A DNA stretch of 64,000 bases. Source: Agroathelia rolfsii. Taxonomy: Eukaryota > Basidiomycota > Agaricomycetes > Amylocorticiales > Amylocorticiaceae. Shown here in pieces: positions 36,977 through 48,069 of the stretch (positions are counted from its first letter, which is position 1; each line of letters begins with the position of its first letter). A program made the translations under genes and the position numbers. The stretch spans positions 2,790,001 through 2,854,000 of the forward strand of contig JABRWF010000008.1 in the NCBI GenBank assembly GCA_018343915.1. The letters run 5' to 3'. The notes under the pieces are model-generated. The model did no database searches, was not told the DNA's origin, and saw only the letters and a list, made by a program, of their open reading frames with translations.

Positions 36977-39900
36977 ATGTCTTCTATTTTTACTTCTTCT
37001 TCTTTTTCGATTTCTGCTTCTTCTGTACAAGGTGTGCATGGACAACACCTAAATATACCTATTATGTTCCATGGACATTTCTCTACTATTTCTATGTCAG
37101 CTATGATTGATTCCGGAGCAACCTCCACTTTTATAAACAAAAAATTTGTAGAAAAACATAATATAAAAACTTCACCGTTACATAAAAAGATTCCTTTGTA
37201 CAACATAGACAACTCCCCCAATGCAATCGGTTTCATTTCAGAATACGTTACACTTTTAACCCAAATTGGACAAGAAAAACGACGACTGGTGTTTCTAGTA
37301 GTAGACATTGGTACCGAAGATGTAATCTTAGGTATCGACTGGCTGAGGCTGGAAAATCCCGTCATCAACTGGAAAAAGGGAAATGTAACCTTAATGGATG
37401 ATTTACTAAAAGATAAGGAATATAAAAAAATTAATAAAATCATAAAAGATGAGGAATCTCCTCCAAAATTGGCAGCGACATCGGGTTTGCCACCCCAATA
37501 CCAACAACACGCCAGGGTATTCTCCGAAGCAGAGTCCCAACGATTTCCTGCCAGCAAACCATATGACCACAAAATTGAGTTGGTGGAAGGAGTAGAGATG
37601 AAGCAAGCTAAGGTATACCCCCTGTCGATTCCGGAGTTAAAAGAGCTAGATGCGTACTTGGAGGAGAACCTGGCAAAGGGTTACATAAGAAAATCCCAAA
37701 GCCCTTATGCCTCACCTTTCTTTTTCATACCCAAGAAAAATGGAAAATTAAGACCTATAGTGGATTATCGTCGACTAAATAATATCACTATAAAAAACTC
37801 CTACCCATTACCGCTCATTTCCTCTATTGTCGATGGACTCTCTAGGGCTAAGATATTTACTAAATTGGATTTACGATGGGGATATAATAACGTACTCATC
37901 AAAGAAGGACACCAAGAGCGGGCAGCATTTATAACCCCTCGAGGACTCTTTGAACCCCTAGTAATGACTTTTGGTTTATGCAATGCCCCAGCCACATTCC
38001 AAGCTATGATGGACGAAATATTCGCAGACCTAATTGCACAAGGATTAGTATATGTGTATATAGATGACATCATTATTGCCACTGCCAACCTAGAAGAACA
38101 CCGACAATTGGTACACGAGGTTTTACGAAGATTAGCAGAAAATGACCTATTTGCAAATCTAGAAAAATGCCTCTTCGAAGTACCTAAGGTGGAATTCCTG
38201 GGTGTAATAATTAGCTACAACCACGTACAAATGACCAACGAAAAAGTCCAAGCAATCTTAGACTGGCCTGTTCCGAAGACAGTCAAAGATGTGCAAAAAT
38301 TCAGAGGTCTAGCTAATTATTATCGGAGATTTATCAAAGGGTTCAGCGATATTACTAAGCCCCTTGATAAATTAACAGGCAAAGGTGCTTGGAGATGGGA
38401 AAAGGAGGAACAGAAATCATTTGACGATCTCAAAAAGGCTTTCACTACAGCCCCAGTGTTAGCAATATATGACCACCAAAGAGAAAGTCGAATTGAAACT
38501 GATGCCTCGGGTTACGCAACTGGCGGAGTCTTCTCCCAGTTGCAGGATGATGGTGAATGGCACCCCATTGCTTTCCATTCCAAATCCATGGATGATGCTC
38601 AACGAAACTATGACATCTGGGATAAGGAAATGTTGGCAATTATCCGAGCATTGGAAGAATGGCGTCATTATATCATTGGATTGCCCAAACCGGTAGAAAT
38701 TTGGTCTGATCATAAAAACTTGGAGTATTGGGCAACAAGTCAGCATTTGAGTCGACGACAAGCACGATGGTACAGGATCCTACAAGAGTACAATTTTACC
38801 TTGTGTTATAAAAAAGGATCGACCAATGGACGAGCTGATGCCCTATCCCGACGACCAGATTTTTACACGGAAGATTCTCAGGACAATCTCAATGTCACCG
38901 TTTTACAACCCGCCCATTTCAAAATCATGGCTGCAAAAAGAGGTCATGTTTTGGTTGAAGGAGAAAAGGAGATCCTGGCAGAAGTTAGACGGGAGAGCAC
39001 CGAGTTGCTGGAATCCCTCTATCAGATTGTCAAGATAGGTCTACGACGAATTGCCTTGGGATTACAGGATTGGGAAACAGAAGATGGACTAGTGCTATAC
39101 AAAGAAAAGGTGTTTGTGCCCCCCAATAAAAGTCTGAAAGAAAAGATTTTGGCCAAATACCATGACTCGGCACTAGCAGGACACCCAGGACGCACCAAAA
39201 CGCTAGAGCTTATCAGCAGAAATTACTACTGGATTAACATGACAAAAGAAATAAACCAATATGTAGATTCTTGCCTACTATGTCAAGCGAATAAACCTAG
39301 CAGACAAGCATTACCTGGATTACTTCACCCTCTCCCCGTACCAGGCAAACCATGGGAACACGTAACCTCAGATTTGATTGTCAAATTACCCAAGTCACAT
39401 GGGTTTGACTCAATTCTAGTGGTAGTAGATAGGCTAACAAAACTGGCACACTTCATACCAACCAATGAAAACATCTCTGCCAAAGACGTAGCCGAACTAT
39501 ATGTCAAAAATGTGTTAAAACTTCATGGTACACTGTCAACATGGACCTCGGATCGTGGCCCCCAGTTTGCAAGCCAAGTGATGAAAGATATACACGCAAG
39601 TTTACACATCAAGACTGCGTTGTCCACTGCATACCACCCACAAAGTGATGGACAAACTGAGCATGTAAATCAGGAGGTAGAACAATACCTTAGAATTTTC
39701 TGCAATCACCGGCAAACAAATTGGGTAGATTGGCTACCTTATGCGGAATTCATGCATAACAATAGGAAAAATGAGAGTACACGCACAAGTGCTTTCGAAC
39801 TCACCTATGGTTACATTCCAAATTGGGAAGCCAAAGATATCCCAGATCCAACTCCAGGGGCCTTCAACTGGATAGAAAATGCCAAGGAAGCACGAAAGGA

Positions 39901-40480
39901 GGCTCAAACAGCGTTAGGGATGGCAAGAGAGCAAATGGAACAATCGTACAACAAAGGAAAAAAGATGTTCCCGGACATTGAGGAAGGACAGGAAGTTTGG
40001 CTTAATACACGGAACCTGAAGCTTGATAGACCATCCAAAAAACTAAGTCAAAAATGGATTGGACCCTATAAAGTACAGAAGAAGCTGAACGACCTGAACT
40101 ACCAATTGGACCTTCCAGACAACCTCAGAATCCACAACGTCTTTCATGTCCATTTACTAAAGCCTCATCATACCTCAGACCGTCACCAAAAACCGCTGCC
40201 TCCTGTAGAAGTGGAAGGAGAAGAAGAGTACAAAATGGAAGAAGTACTCAATTCGAGATTGCGGCGCGGAAAATTGGAGTTCTTAGTAACTTGGAAAGGA
40301 TATCCAGGGGAACAAACCTGGGTCAGAGAATCCGACATGCACGCAGACGATGCTATCAAGGATTTTTACAAAACCAATCCAAGTGCACCAAGAAAGATTA
40401 GTGCAGCAACTTTTGGACTTCTACCCTTCCAAAGCTGGGACAATTTGATGGAATGGCAACCCGAGGCGGATTGCCCCTAA
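36977..40480 (+). CDS. Gypsy Pol polyprotein with C-terminal chromodomain
   Basis: The first ATG gives 1,167 residues, and the frame is also open upstream to the gag overlap. Aspartic protease has DSGAT near residue 45. Reverse transcriptase includes GKLRPIVDYRRLN and the active site VYIDDIII near residue 362. RNase H has ETDASGYATGG near 509. The integrase zinc domain has the H...H...C..C pattern, with HDSALAGHPG and DSCLLCQANK. The integrase core has Asp in TSDLIVKLP, Asp in TSDRGPQF and Glu in GQTEHVNQE. A chromodomain follows, with EEYKMEEVLNSRLRRGK and FLVTWKGYPGEQTW. Chromodomains direct integration to particular chromatin. No stop or frameshift is visible, so the enzyme set appears functional. 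Confidence 0.96.
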   Translation: MSSIFTSSSFSISASSVQGVHGQHLNIPIMFHGHFSTISMSAMIDSGATSTFINKKFVEKHNIKTSPLHKKIPLYNIDNSPNAIGFISEYVTLLTQIGQEKRRLVFLVVDIGTEDVILGIDWLRLENPVINWKKGNVTLMDDLLKDKEYKKINKIIKDEESPPKLAATSGLPPQYQQHARVFSEAESQRFPASKPYDHKIELVEGVEMKQAKVYPLSIPELKELDAYLEENLAKGYIRKSQSPYASPFFFIPKKNGKLRPIVDYRRLNNITIKNSYPLPLISSIVDGLSRAKIFTKLDLRWGYNNVLIKEGHQERAAFITPRGLFEPLVMTFGLCNAPATFQAMMDEIFADLIAQGLVYVYIDDIIIATANLEEHRQLVHEVLRRLAENDLFANLEKCLFEVPKVEFLGVIISYNHVQMTNEKVQAILDWPVPKTVKDVQKFRGLANYYRRFIKGFSDITKPLDKLTGKGAWRWEKEEQKSFDDLKKAFTTAPVLAIYDHQRESRIETDASGYATGGVFSQLQDDGEWHPIAFHSKSMDDAQRNYDIWDKEMLAIIRALEEWRHYIIGLPKPVEIWSDHKNLEYWATSQHLSRRQARWYRILQEYNFTLCYKKGSTNGRADALSRRPDFYTEDSQDNLNVTVLQPAHFKIMAAKRGHVLVEGEKEILAEVRRESTELLESLYQIVKIGLRRIALGLQDWETEDGLVLYKEKVFVPPNKSLKEKILAKYHDSALAGHPGRTKTLELISRNYYWINMTKEINQYVDSCLLCQANKPSRQALPGLLHPLPVPGKPWEHVTSDLIVKLPKSHGFDSILVVVDRLTKLAHFIPTNENISAKDVAELYVKNVLKLHGTLSTWTSDRGPQFASQVMKDIHASLHIKTALSTAYHPQSDGQTEHVNQEVEQYLRIFCNHRQTNWVDWLPYAEFMHNNRKNESTRTSAFELTYGYIPNWEAKDIPDPTPGAFNWIENAKEARKEAQTALGMAREQMEQSYNKGKKMFPDIEEGQEVWLNTRNLKLDRPSKKLSQKWIGPYKVQKKLNDLNYQLDLPDNLRIHNVFHVHLLKPHHTSDRHQKPLPPVEVEGEEEYKMEEVLNSRLRRGKLEFLVTWKGYPGEQTWVRESDMHADDAIKDFYKTNPSAPRKISAATFGLLPFQSWDNLMEWQPEADCP

Positions 40481-40491
40481 GGAGGGGGTAA
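40478..40491 (+). other. Polypurine tract
   Basis: AAGGAGGGGGTAA abuts the 3' LTR start at 40492, the expected plus-strand primer of an LTR element. It overlaps the pol stop codon. Confidence 0.75.
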
Positions 40492-41450
40492 TGTTACGAG
40501 TCGATCCTTGTATTATAATTTTATTCCGAATTTTTCACTATTTTTCTGATTTTTTCCCGATTTTTCTCTATTTTTTGATGTATATATTGTACATTACGTA
40601 AGCGTACACTCTGATGACTAAGCAAGTCATGTGACCAGTCGACCATGTGACTGGCCATCATGTGACCACTAGTCATGTGACATATTATGTAAACAGAGTC
40701 TAGAGCATGGGTCTGGATCATGACACCACTTTGACTCACCATAACTAATAATGGTGCAATATCACGCCATACTTAGCATTACTGCGCACAGACCATGTAG
40801 CTGCGCACAGACCAGGTAGAATTAGTATATAACCCTGTAGTGCCTCTACCTGAAGACCCCAGATTCGTTCTCTTCGTCTTCAGGTAAGCACAGTAGTGCT
40901 TTGTATTAAATAAATGCTAACATAATAAAAACTTCGTCTTCAGAGCCTATCTCTCTCTCTCTCTCTCTCTTCCCCTCACAAAATCCTCCCTGCTCCGTGC
41001 TAAGAGGTAACCAGTGTGCTTAGTGCTACTGGTTGTTTAGAGGCTGCTCCGTGCTCCTCTACGTTAGAGCGCATAAGACAGGTCCAGCCCATTGGGTGAC
41101 CATTTGCGTCTCTGTAAACAAATACATAGTGCTTAGTGCACTCAAGTAAGCAAAGGCATTGCCCTGCGCTTATCGCGGTTAAGATACATCGCACGCCTAG
41201 CGGCATACACAAGATAACCGGTGTTCTGCATGTAGACCCTGCTTGAAAGTCTTGTAGACTTAGAGTAAAGCTCGGTGACACAAAGACTCTAGTTTGCGTG
41301 ACAGCTGCAACAGCGCAAGGAAGTGTACACCCGCGCATCCCTAGCCTTGGGAGTTGTAAAATAGCCGTTACTTGGCTACCCCGTACCTTTGAGGGGTTGA
41401 CGTAGGCCTAGGTTGAGTTTTGGTGGCAAGAGTCAGGTGTGCTCTTGACA
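40492..41450 (+). repeat. Gypsy 3' LTR (959 bp)
   Basis: Same length as the 5' LTR. I noticed three substitutions (corresponding to C/T near 34500, G/A near 35016 and A/G near 35084). Followed by CCCGT. Confidence 0.95.
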
Positions 41451-43533
41451 CCCGTTGCAGCACTAGATCTCGCCAGGCTCCTATTCCTGCCGATGCAGAG
41501 ATATCATATGCAGGCAGGACCCATGCTGAAAGGAATAGTTTGGCCAACTTAACTGAGAGGAGGACAGGACCCCCTCCTCAACGCTCCAGTAAGTCTTATA
41601 TAGTCTTTAATTGTAGCATTTAGCTTTGATTGCTAACATAACCTCGTATAGATAGCAATGCTCATCAGCAAACCCATCTGAATATTGAAGCAACTCTTGG
41701 CCATGAAGGGTTTGATCATCAGGCAATTTCTAGAGCTCCATCAGCTACCCCGCCTTCTCCCCATCAGGATTCACCTACATTCTCAGTTACAGAGATTAGC
41801 TATGAAGAGGTTGCAAGGGGGACACGCACCCCTTCTTCACCGCTTTTTGCCCCATCTCCTAGTTTGTCCTGGACTGAAGATGCTAGTAAGAGCTTCAAGT
41901 TATTCTAAACCTTTGTGCATCCAAACTAAAAGCTACAGCTATCCCATCCCCTCCTATAATGGACCCTCTAGAGCTAGCTGAACTTATTTTAGGTCAGCCT
42001 ATCTCATCTCTACAAAACCATTGTAAGTAAAGCATCTTGAATACTCTATCTAAGGCAGAGATTCATTGCATCCACAGCTTTATATGAGAGCGCTACTAGC
42101 ACTCAGGCTGCGTCTAGCTCACCTAATCTTCCTGGTGAGGTTGCAGTGTCTGCTAGCAATGCCTTGGAAGTCGGCTTACAATTTTCAGCCCTTCTTGTTC
42201 TTGGCTTGGATTTCAACAAAATCAAGGAAACAAGAGTATTTCACTTTGAATGCTCTGTTTCTCAGGCTGCCACTGGGATTTCAGTTCAGAACTTATGCCA
42301 ACCTCAATTCAATGCCTCCGCTGATTTACAGGAGCTGTGGCAGCAGCTTATGTCTGGAGTTATAGCAGCTACTCTAGGCATTTCTGCTGCACCAATCGAT
42401 GTACATGAGCAGTACAAGCGTATAGACTATGGATTCACCTCTCTTGGGCCTCTATCCTCCTTTCTAGACTATTCCATCCTTCCTCACTCTGCAACATCAC
42501 CCCAGCTCTCTCAACTCCTTGATCTGCACCAGCTGCCATTAGGAAGCCCAGTTTTTAGCTTGTATATTTATTATGATGTAAGCAAGCTATATACTTACTT
42601 ATTGGCACATTCTCATCTATGCTCAAGGCATTCTATCTTCTTATTCAACAAAGCTCTGCTGCCAGGTTACATATAAATGCTAGCCAGCAAGCTCAAAATG
42701 CTCCCCAGGCCAATGCTTCCGGATCTGAGCCATCTGTTGATCGCCTACTGGCTAAGATAAATCAGCCTTGTCTTGACTGGATGCAGGACCATATAGCCAA
42801 TCTCCGCCAGCATTGGATCCAAACTAGGACTAGGCCATATGGAACTCTGTATAAGAACTGGCTGCAGGTTTTGTTTGTTGAAAGGGCAGCATTGAATTTG
42901 GGCTTACCTCGTATAGATGGATGCTTTACCTCTAAAGAGATTGATGGAGGTTATAATCTCACAATTCAGGATGTTTCACATTGGATGGGCGTAAGCTACA
43001 ACACCTACCAGCAGTGGAAAACCAACATAAAGAAGATGGCTGACTTCATCCTTAACACTGACTACCTAGTGCCTCTTGTTGAGTCAAGTAACATTGACCC
43101 AAATAAGGCAGCACAAGTTAGGGCCAGCTGTGACCAAACATTCCGAGCTAGGAGCATCATCCTTACCATCCAAACAAACAGTACAAGCAAATTGCTACCA
43201 ATGCCTACAGAAGGTGCATCGCAGTTAGAATGTATTGCAGGGTCCATAAAATGGGAGGCTATGAAGCGACTTATGGCTGCCCAGATTGGGGAAATTATGT
43301 AGAGCAATTGTATCAAAGCTGGCATCCATAAAATATATTAAAGAAAGTTTAAGGGCAAGCACAGTCAGTAAAGATGCTGTCTAGTTAGATGTTTGCAATG
43401 TGCAGCAAGGAAGAAGCCGCAAAGCCAAGGCCTGTTGTTATGCCTTAGCCTAAGTTCAGCCAAACTCTTGTTGCTAGCTCCGCCTATTCTAGAAAATTTA
43501 ATCAAAGCAGCTAAGCTATTACAAACATGTGTC

Positions 43534-45221
43534 TCATTGTTTAGCTAGCAATAGTTTAAGGTAATGGCTAGGCAGAGACTGTATGCTACCAATCTGCATG
43601 AAGTCTGGGCATTTTATAGCAAATTTAGCAAGGACCTCATCCTTTACATAGTAGGCATAGCAAAGTCGGTCACCCCCCTTCCAATCGGTGCAGCTGTGTC
43701 TAAATATTGACCCAAGTATAGAAACTATAGTTCCGGGGAGATACTTGATTCTTCCTCCTAGTTCGTCCAAGCCTGCCAATAGAGGTTAATGGCATTCTTC
43801 AATAAATAAGAAAGCCAGATACAGACTCAGGTACGCTTCTGTCATTGTTCCAGCACTAACCAGAAGATCCATTACAGGCTTGGCGCCGGAGTTGTCACGG
43901 TGAGATGGGGTGATGCGATTAGAAATCAAACCTAACCCGTTGAAAGGCATCCTCCAAAGGAGTCTATTTGGATGGTTGCCTGATACTACCCCCTCTTCAC
44001 GCAGCTCGGCCAAAACAAGCCTACAGGCAGCATACTGTAGTGGCATAACAAGGCTTGCAGTAGCTTCGGCCAAGCTTTCTGCTCCATGGATATTGGTGAA
44101 AAATCTTACAGCAGCCTCGGAATTAATAGCAGGTGAAGAGTGTAGGGAGCTGTCTGGTTTCTAAAAAAAAAAAAGCTCTTCTAACTTAACAAGCTACTGG
44201 ATAGTGTATAATACTTTACCTTATGGCCCTGCTGAAACCATCCAGGAGAGAGATCAAGATTTCCAGCTTCAATAGCATTTTTGTCAGAAACCCGGAAGCC
44301 AGATGCTTGCCATGAAGATTTTGATTTGCCACCCATACGAGACTGCCGGAGTAAACTAGAGATACTGGATGCACCATTATTAAAATTGTTCTAGGAGAAA
44401 AGAGCCTGTTTTTTAGCCACATAAGCAACAGAGAGGAGTGTTATTAGCCATTATCACGCGTTTGGGGTGTATTATGCCTGGCAATGCAAAACACAGGATA
44501 TAGCCGTGCTTGTCAACAAGAACTGTAGGATCTTGAATGTCCCCGACTGGCTCTAATTTACTATATGCATTTTTAGCAAACAATTTCTCCTGCTGAGACA
44601 GCGTCCCATCAGCCGCCGCCTTGAAGTTCTTCGCTTGATAAGACAATCGAGAAACATCAATAGGCACTGTTACTATATAATAAAAGCATTAAATAAGGCT
44701 CAAGGGTGAGGCTACTAAGCTGCATAGCTGACCTGGATTTAGCAGGGCAGCGGCGATCGTCAGAGCAACCAGGCTCCACTCGCCTTCGCTTGGATGGGCC
44801 GATAGTTCAGCTGCCAAGATTTTATTGTAGAGTTCTTGTCTGTGAGCTCGAGTATCTAGACTGCAACACGCCCGCCAGTGGATTAGCCTTTGCATCAAGA
44901 TATAAAATAGAGAAAGCATGCCGAATGTTCTTGCAAAGCAATTCAAACTTGGATGAAGGCGTTTTGCCAGGCCCCATGTACTGGCGAGTGAGCATATCTA
45001 CTGCATTTTTGAGCCGGGCCTCCATATACTCCTGAAGCATTTGAGGCCCCTGTAAAAACAATTCCTAAACCCCTTAGCCCTTAAATTGCAGCAGGCTTGC
45101 TCACATGCGTAGCCTCTCTGATAGATCCATTTCTAGACTCTTCATCTGGTCTAGCGCTGCCTTTCCTTGAGCCTAGCTTGGACGCCCTGGAGCGCTTTCG
45201 GGAAGATCTATGGGCAGGCAT
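43534..45221 (-). CDS. TET/JBP-family 2-oxoglutarate/Fe(II) dioxygenase-like protein
   Basis: Candidate DNA-base oxidase; the family oxidises 5-methylcytosine or thymine. ATG 45221 starts a basic N-terminus (MPAHRSSRKRSRASKLGSRK). Exons follow to TGA at 43534-43536. The catalytic domain is at the C-terminus. NRITPSHRDNSG supplies the Fe-binding H-x-D, followed by MDLLVSAG. The last exon has LGGRIKYLPGTIVSILGSIF, then RHS with the distal His, and GDRLCYAYYVKDEV with the Arg expected to bind 2-oxoglutarate. The upstream region has VDKHGYILCFALPG. Around 44863-44875 the frame shifts by one base between KANPLAGVL and LDTRAHRQELYNK with no credible intron, so this copy may be damaged there. In basidiomycetes this family is known to travel with KDZ transposons, but here it sits in an integrase-core element. 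Confidence 0.72.
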
Positions 45222-46066
45222 GATTTTTTTAAGAGAAGGTGGTTGCCAAGAAGATAGCTGGAAAAGGCATAGGCAGGCAGGGGTTTCTTGCGGAGCCCAT
45301 GCGCCTGAGCATATGGCAGCCTAACTTATTGGGCTGAAGCCGTGCGGCCATGCTCAGCTGAGACCCCGCGGCTAGCGCCATGCTGGCTATGCCGTTTATA
45401 GGCTGAAGCCATTAGCCTGAGCTGCGCTGCCGTCCTAGCCAGCATCAAAGAAAAAAGTTTTTGCATGTTCTTAATATCAAAAGGGCATTAATTCTAATAT
45501 AAGCAATTTGTTGGTCTCACAGATATATAGCTGTATGAATTTCTGTATTTTGGCGCATTTCAGTATAATTAATCTTTTGCATTATCAACTTGCATCGCTC
45601 TACAGAACTTCTCTGCCTTCAAACTTGATGTTACAATGCGCCTTCTGTATAGTATGGATAAAATAAAATTTGATTGACTATACATTTAAATTTAAAGATA
45701 ATTATCATATAACCAGAAATGTAGATATCTGGGTGGATTTTGTCAGATTTTGGCAGAGTAGCTTTCCACTGGGGTTGGCGGTTTGCGCCTGTAAAAAAAG
45801 GGGTGCGCTTGGCTACAAATGCTTATTAAAACTAAATTATGAGGCAAACAAGGCCAGCAGGGGCTTGTAAGCGTCAGGGCAGAAGCAGGAGGACCGGACC
45901 CGCGACGTTACATGCATACTTTATTGAAGGCGATATCATCTTCACAGGAAAACGAAAGACAGTATCAAAACGTGTAAGTGACTCACGTGACGTTAAGTTG
46001 TAGCCTTTGTCCTCATCCTCACCTCACCTGCGTTACCTTCTATTAGCTCACTAGATCATATCCAAA
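45222..46066. other. Element interior, no convincing gene
   Basis: About 840 bp. 45310-45430 repeats GGCTGAAGCC-like units (for example GGGCTGAAGCCGTGCGGCC). The rest is A/T-rich. It may contain the promoter of the dioxygenase gene. Confidence 0.45.
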
Positions 46067-46393
46067 TGCCTGACGGTGTCCTTGAGGACACAGCCCTTAG
46101 AGAAAACAAAGCCGCCTGGGTATGAAGTCTCCCTGAACTACATCCGTTCCGCCAGTAACGGCAAATTGCTGCTGGGCAAGGGCAAGACGCACGGATCGAA
46201 GCCATACACCGAATTCTTTGATGAGTCAGGTGTATTACAACAAGAAAAATTAGAGCAGTTTGTTGGTGAGCTTGTGCGTGGGTACGGGCAAGGGTTATGG
46301 TGTGTTATGTGCGTGAGCGCATCATGCTTGCATGGAGCCTTGTGTTGTAGGCAGGAAGGTGCCAAGTGTATAGGCGAAGCAATCTCCCTTTGA
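46066..46393 (+). CDS. Small uncharacterised gene or gene fragment
   Basis: ATG 46066 begins MPDGVLEDTALRENKAAW. A donor GTATGA follows at 46120, and splicing to an AG near 46180 keeps frame into KTHGSKPYTEFFDESGVLQQ and EKLEQFVGELVRGYG. There is no known domain. It may be a remnant of a larger gene, since the 3' end quickly loses coding character. Confidence 0.3.
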
Positions 46394-46724
46394 TGATGCT
46401 TCAAGACTAAAAAAAAATTGTGTTGCAGCATGAATTTATATGATGGATGCGTTTTTGCTCGTCATCAGAACTGGGTATAAGCTCAGGCAGCTGTTTGCTG
46501 GGATGTGTGAGATGACTTGAAGGGCAGCCTTTTTATAAATAGGTAGCTGCACTCTATATAGCTACAAGATACACAAAAGACGGCCGCAGGGACATGAGAC
46601 AAGTACGCGCAATAGCCAAGGAGAGAGAGATATCTATGACTCTCGTGCACTGAAAATAGGGCGGCGAGCAGCCTAAGCAATTGAAATAGGCCTGCGCCTC
46701 ACACAGGGTGCTGCAATTACATTC

Positions 46725-46880
46725 AGCTGGAGCTACATAGCTATGTTTGGCTGAAACCACGTGACCATGTTCGGCTGAAACCACGTGACTGAGTTCGGCT
46801 GAAACCGCAGGACAATGTTCGGCTGAAACTGTATGGCTTTGCTCAGCTGAAGCAGTGCGGCTGGGACTGGCTGAAAATGG
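46725..46880. repeat. 24 bp minisatellite, ~6.5 units
   Basis: Each unit begins GGCTGAAAC or a close variant (AGCTGGAGC, GGCTGAAGC) at 24 bp spacing, several followed by CACGTGAC. Being a multiple of three, it reads on the minus strand as an octapeptide repeat (VSAEHSHV-like), but I do not regard that as a gene. Confidence 0.8.
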
Positions 46881-47639
46881 AGCGTGCTGCAGAGCCAATG
46901 CAAACACAGATGCAGCGGCAGAGCTGCTACTGTTCAATGGCATAAGCGGCTAGCCCAAGAGCTGGCAAACGCCTTCAGCTGTTCTCATTTTCTTGCGCAC
47001 TCTCCTGCATGCTCTTACCCCCTTGCTCTTTTTCAACTCCTCTGGTTTGTCCGCGCTCTCTCTTGCTCTCTAACATTGTAAAGGAACAGTTCCGCATAAG
47101 CTAGCCAAGCCACCGGCTGTCCTTAGCTAATTGGTAAGCAGGTCTTAGCCAATCAGGCCGCTTATTTTCCGTTAATTGACTCAATGCTGTTTGAAATTCC
47201 CTGCTGCACAAGCTGGTTCAGGCTATTGGCTAAAGCCTAGCCAGTGCTGCGCCATCTGCCATGCCGTCAGAGTTACATGATTTGACTACGTGACGGTTAC
47301 GAATAGTCACAGAGTATCGGACGCCAAGCGAAGGCTGCAATTTTCCAAAGAGCTCATCCTCTTCTACAATACACACAAATACTATTTATATGGAAGACAA
47401 GTTTGAGTCCAAAAGAACTGTATAGTTTTGACTAAGTAGTGACAGCATCGATCCGCTGCTGATTCCTCTCTTTTTTTTCTTTCCCGCCCGTTGTCCTACT
47501 GAACCATAACGCAGCGTCACAGACTAGCTGCACTGCCACCATTGGCCAATTTTCAAACGCCGCAGCCCTGCTCTTTTTCTTCAACCACGTCCGTCTCCTC
47601 TGGGGGCGGGCATGGCCTCTAGGCCTCACCTAGGCAGGA
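46881..47639. other. Element interior, nothing recognised
   Basis: About 760 bp without a supported gene. Isolated GTGAC and TCAGC motifs only. Confidence 0.4.
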
Positions 47640-48045
47640 CGCGACCGGATGGTTGTGGGGACAGACGACGCGTTGGATAGCGCTTAGTCTTCCTCAACGT
47701 CGCCTTGCAGGTGTGGACGTGGCTGGATAGCCACGAGGGTCAACGGCGCACCGGATGGTGCTTAGTTTCCCTCAGCGTCCATCTGGATCTCAAGGGCGCG
47801 GCAGGATAGCCACGGGGATGGACGACGCGTCAGATGGCGCTTAGTCCTCTCTAACCTTGTCTTACAAGCATGGACACGGCTGGATAGCCATGAGGGTTGG
47901 TGATGCGCTGGATAGCGCTTAGCCGCCTTTAGCGTTCGTCTGGATCTCAAGGATGCGGCCAAGCGGCTGCGTGAATTCAGAGCGTGCTCAATAGCACTTA
48001 GCCTTAACATTGCCTTGCAGGTGTGAACACAGCTGGATAGCTGCA
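47640..48045. repeat. ~79 bp tandem repeat with two alternating unit types
   Basis: Five units, each with GGATAGC(C/T) near its start and GCGCTTAG or GTGCTTAG in the middle. Units alternate between an ending with CTTGCAGGTGTGGAC and an ending with CATCTGGATCTCAAGG, giving a higher-order period of about 158 bp. Apparent frames across it are repeat artefacts. Confidence 0.7.
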
Positions 48046-48069
48046 AAAGTTAAACAAAGCCTTAGGTAT

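Larger units (their letters stand above)
34279..41450 (+). mobile_element. Chromodomain Ty3/gypsy retrotransposon, near-intact
   Basis: 7,172 bp with two 959 bp LTRs, a TSD of CCCGT, a putative self-priming site, gag, a -1 frameshift signal and pol in the order protease, RT, RNase H, integrase, chromodomain. I found three substitutions between the LTRs, so the insertion is young. Gag carries one in-frame stop. It is nested inside gene B of the giant element. It is a chromovirus by domain order and chromodomain. Confidence 0.95.
34267..43302 (+). pseudogene. Uncharacterised element gene B, split by the gypsy insertion
   Basis: ATG 34267 starts MLPR. The gypsy element enters after codon 4 (34278), and the frame resumes at 41456 with CSTRSRQAPIPADAE. 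Exons continue through 41588, 41652-41885 and further short exons, to exon 42628-43302 (stop 43300-43302), joined by 50-60 bp introns. The middle part is Pro/Ser-rich (ATPPSPHQDSPTFS). The C-terminal exon holds a compact region with LDWMQDHIANLRQHWIQTR, LFVERAALNLGLPRIDG and VSHWMGVSYNTYQQWKTNIK. I do not recognise the family. Its position next to the transposase suggests an accessory role in mobility, but this is only inference. The LTR insertion makes this copy inactive unless it is driven from the downstream LTR. Confidence 0.6.

Noticed and set aside
46554..46943. 129-codon minus-strand frame with an octapeptide repeat
   Set aside because: Produced by a 24 bp minisatellite; flanks show no coding signal.
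47432..48046. Minus-strand frames across the 79 bp repeats
   Set aside because: Periodicity is not a multiple of three (79) and the frames are explained by the repeat.
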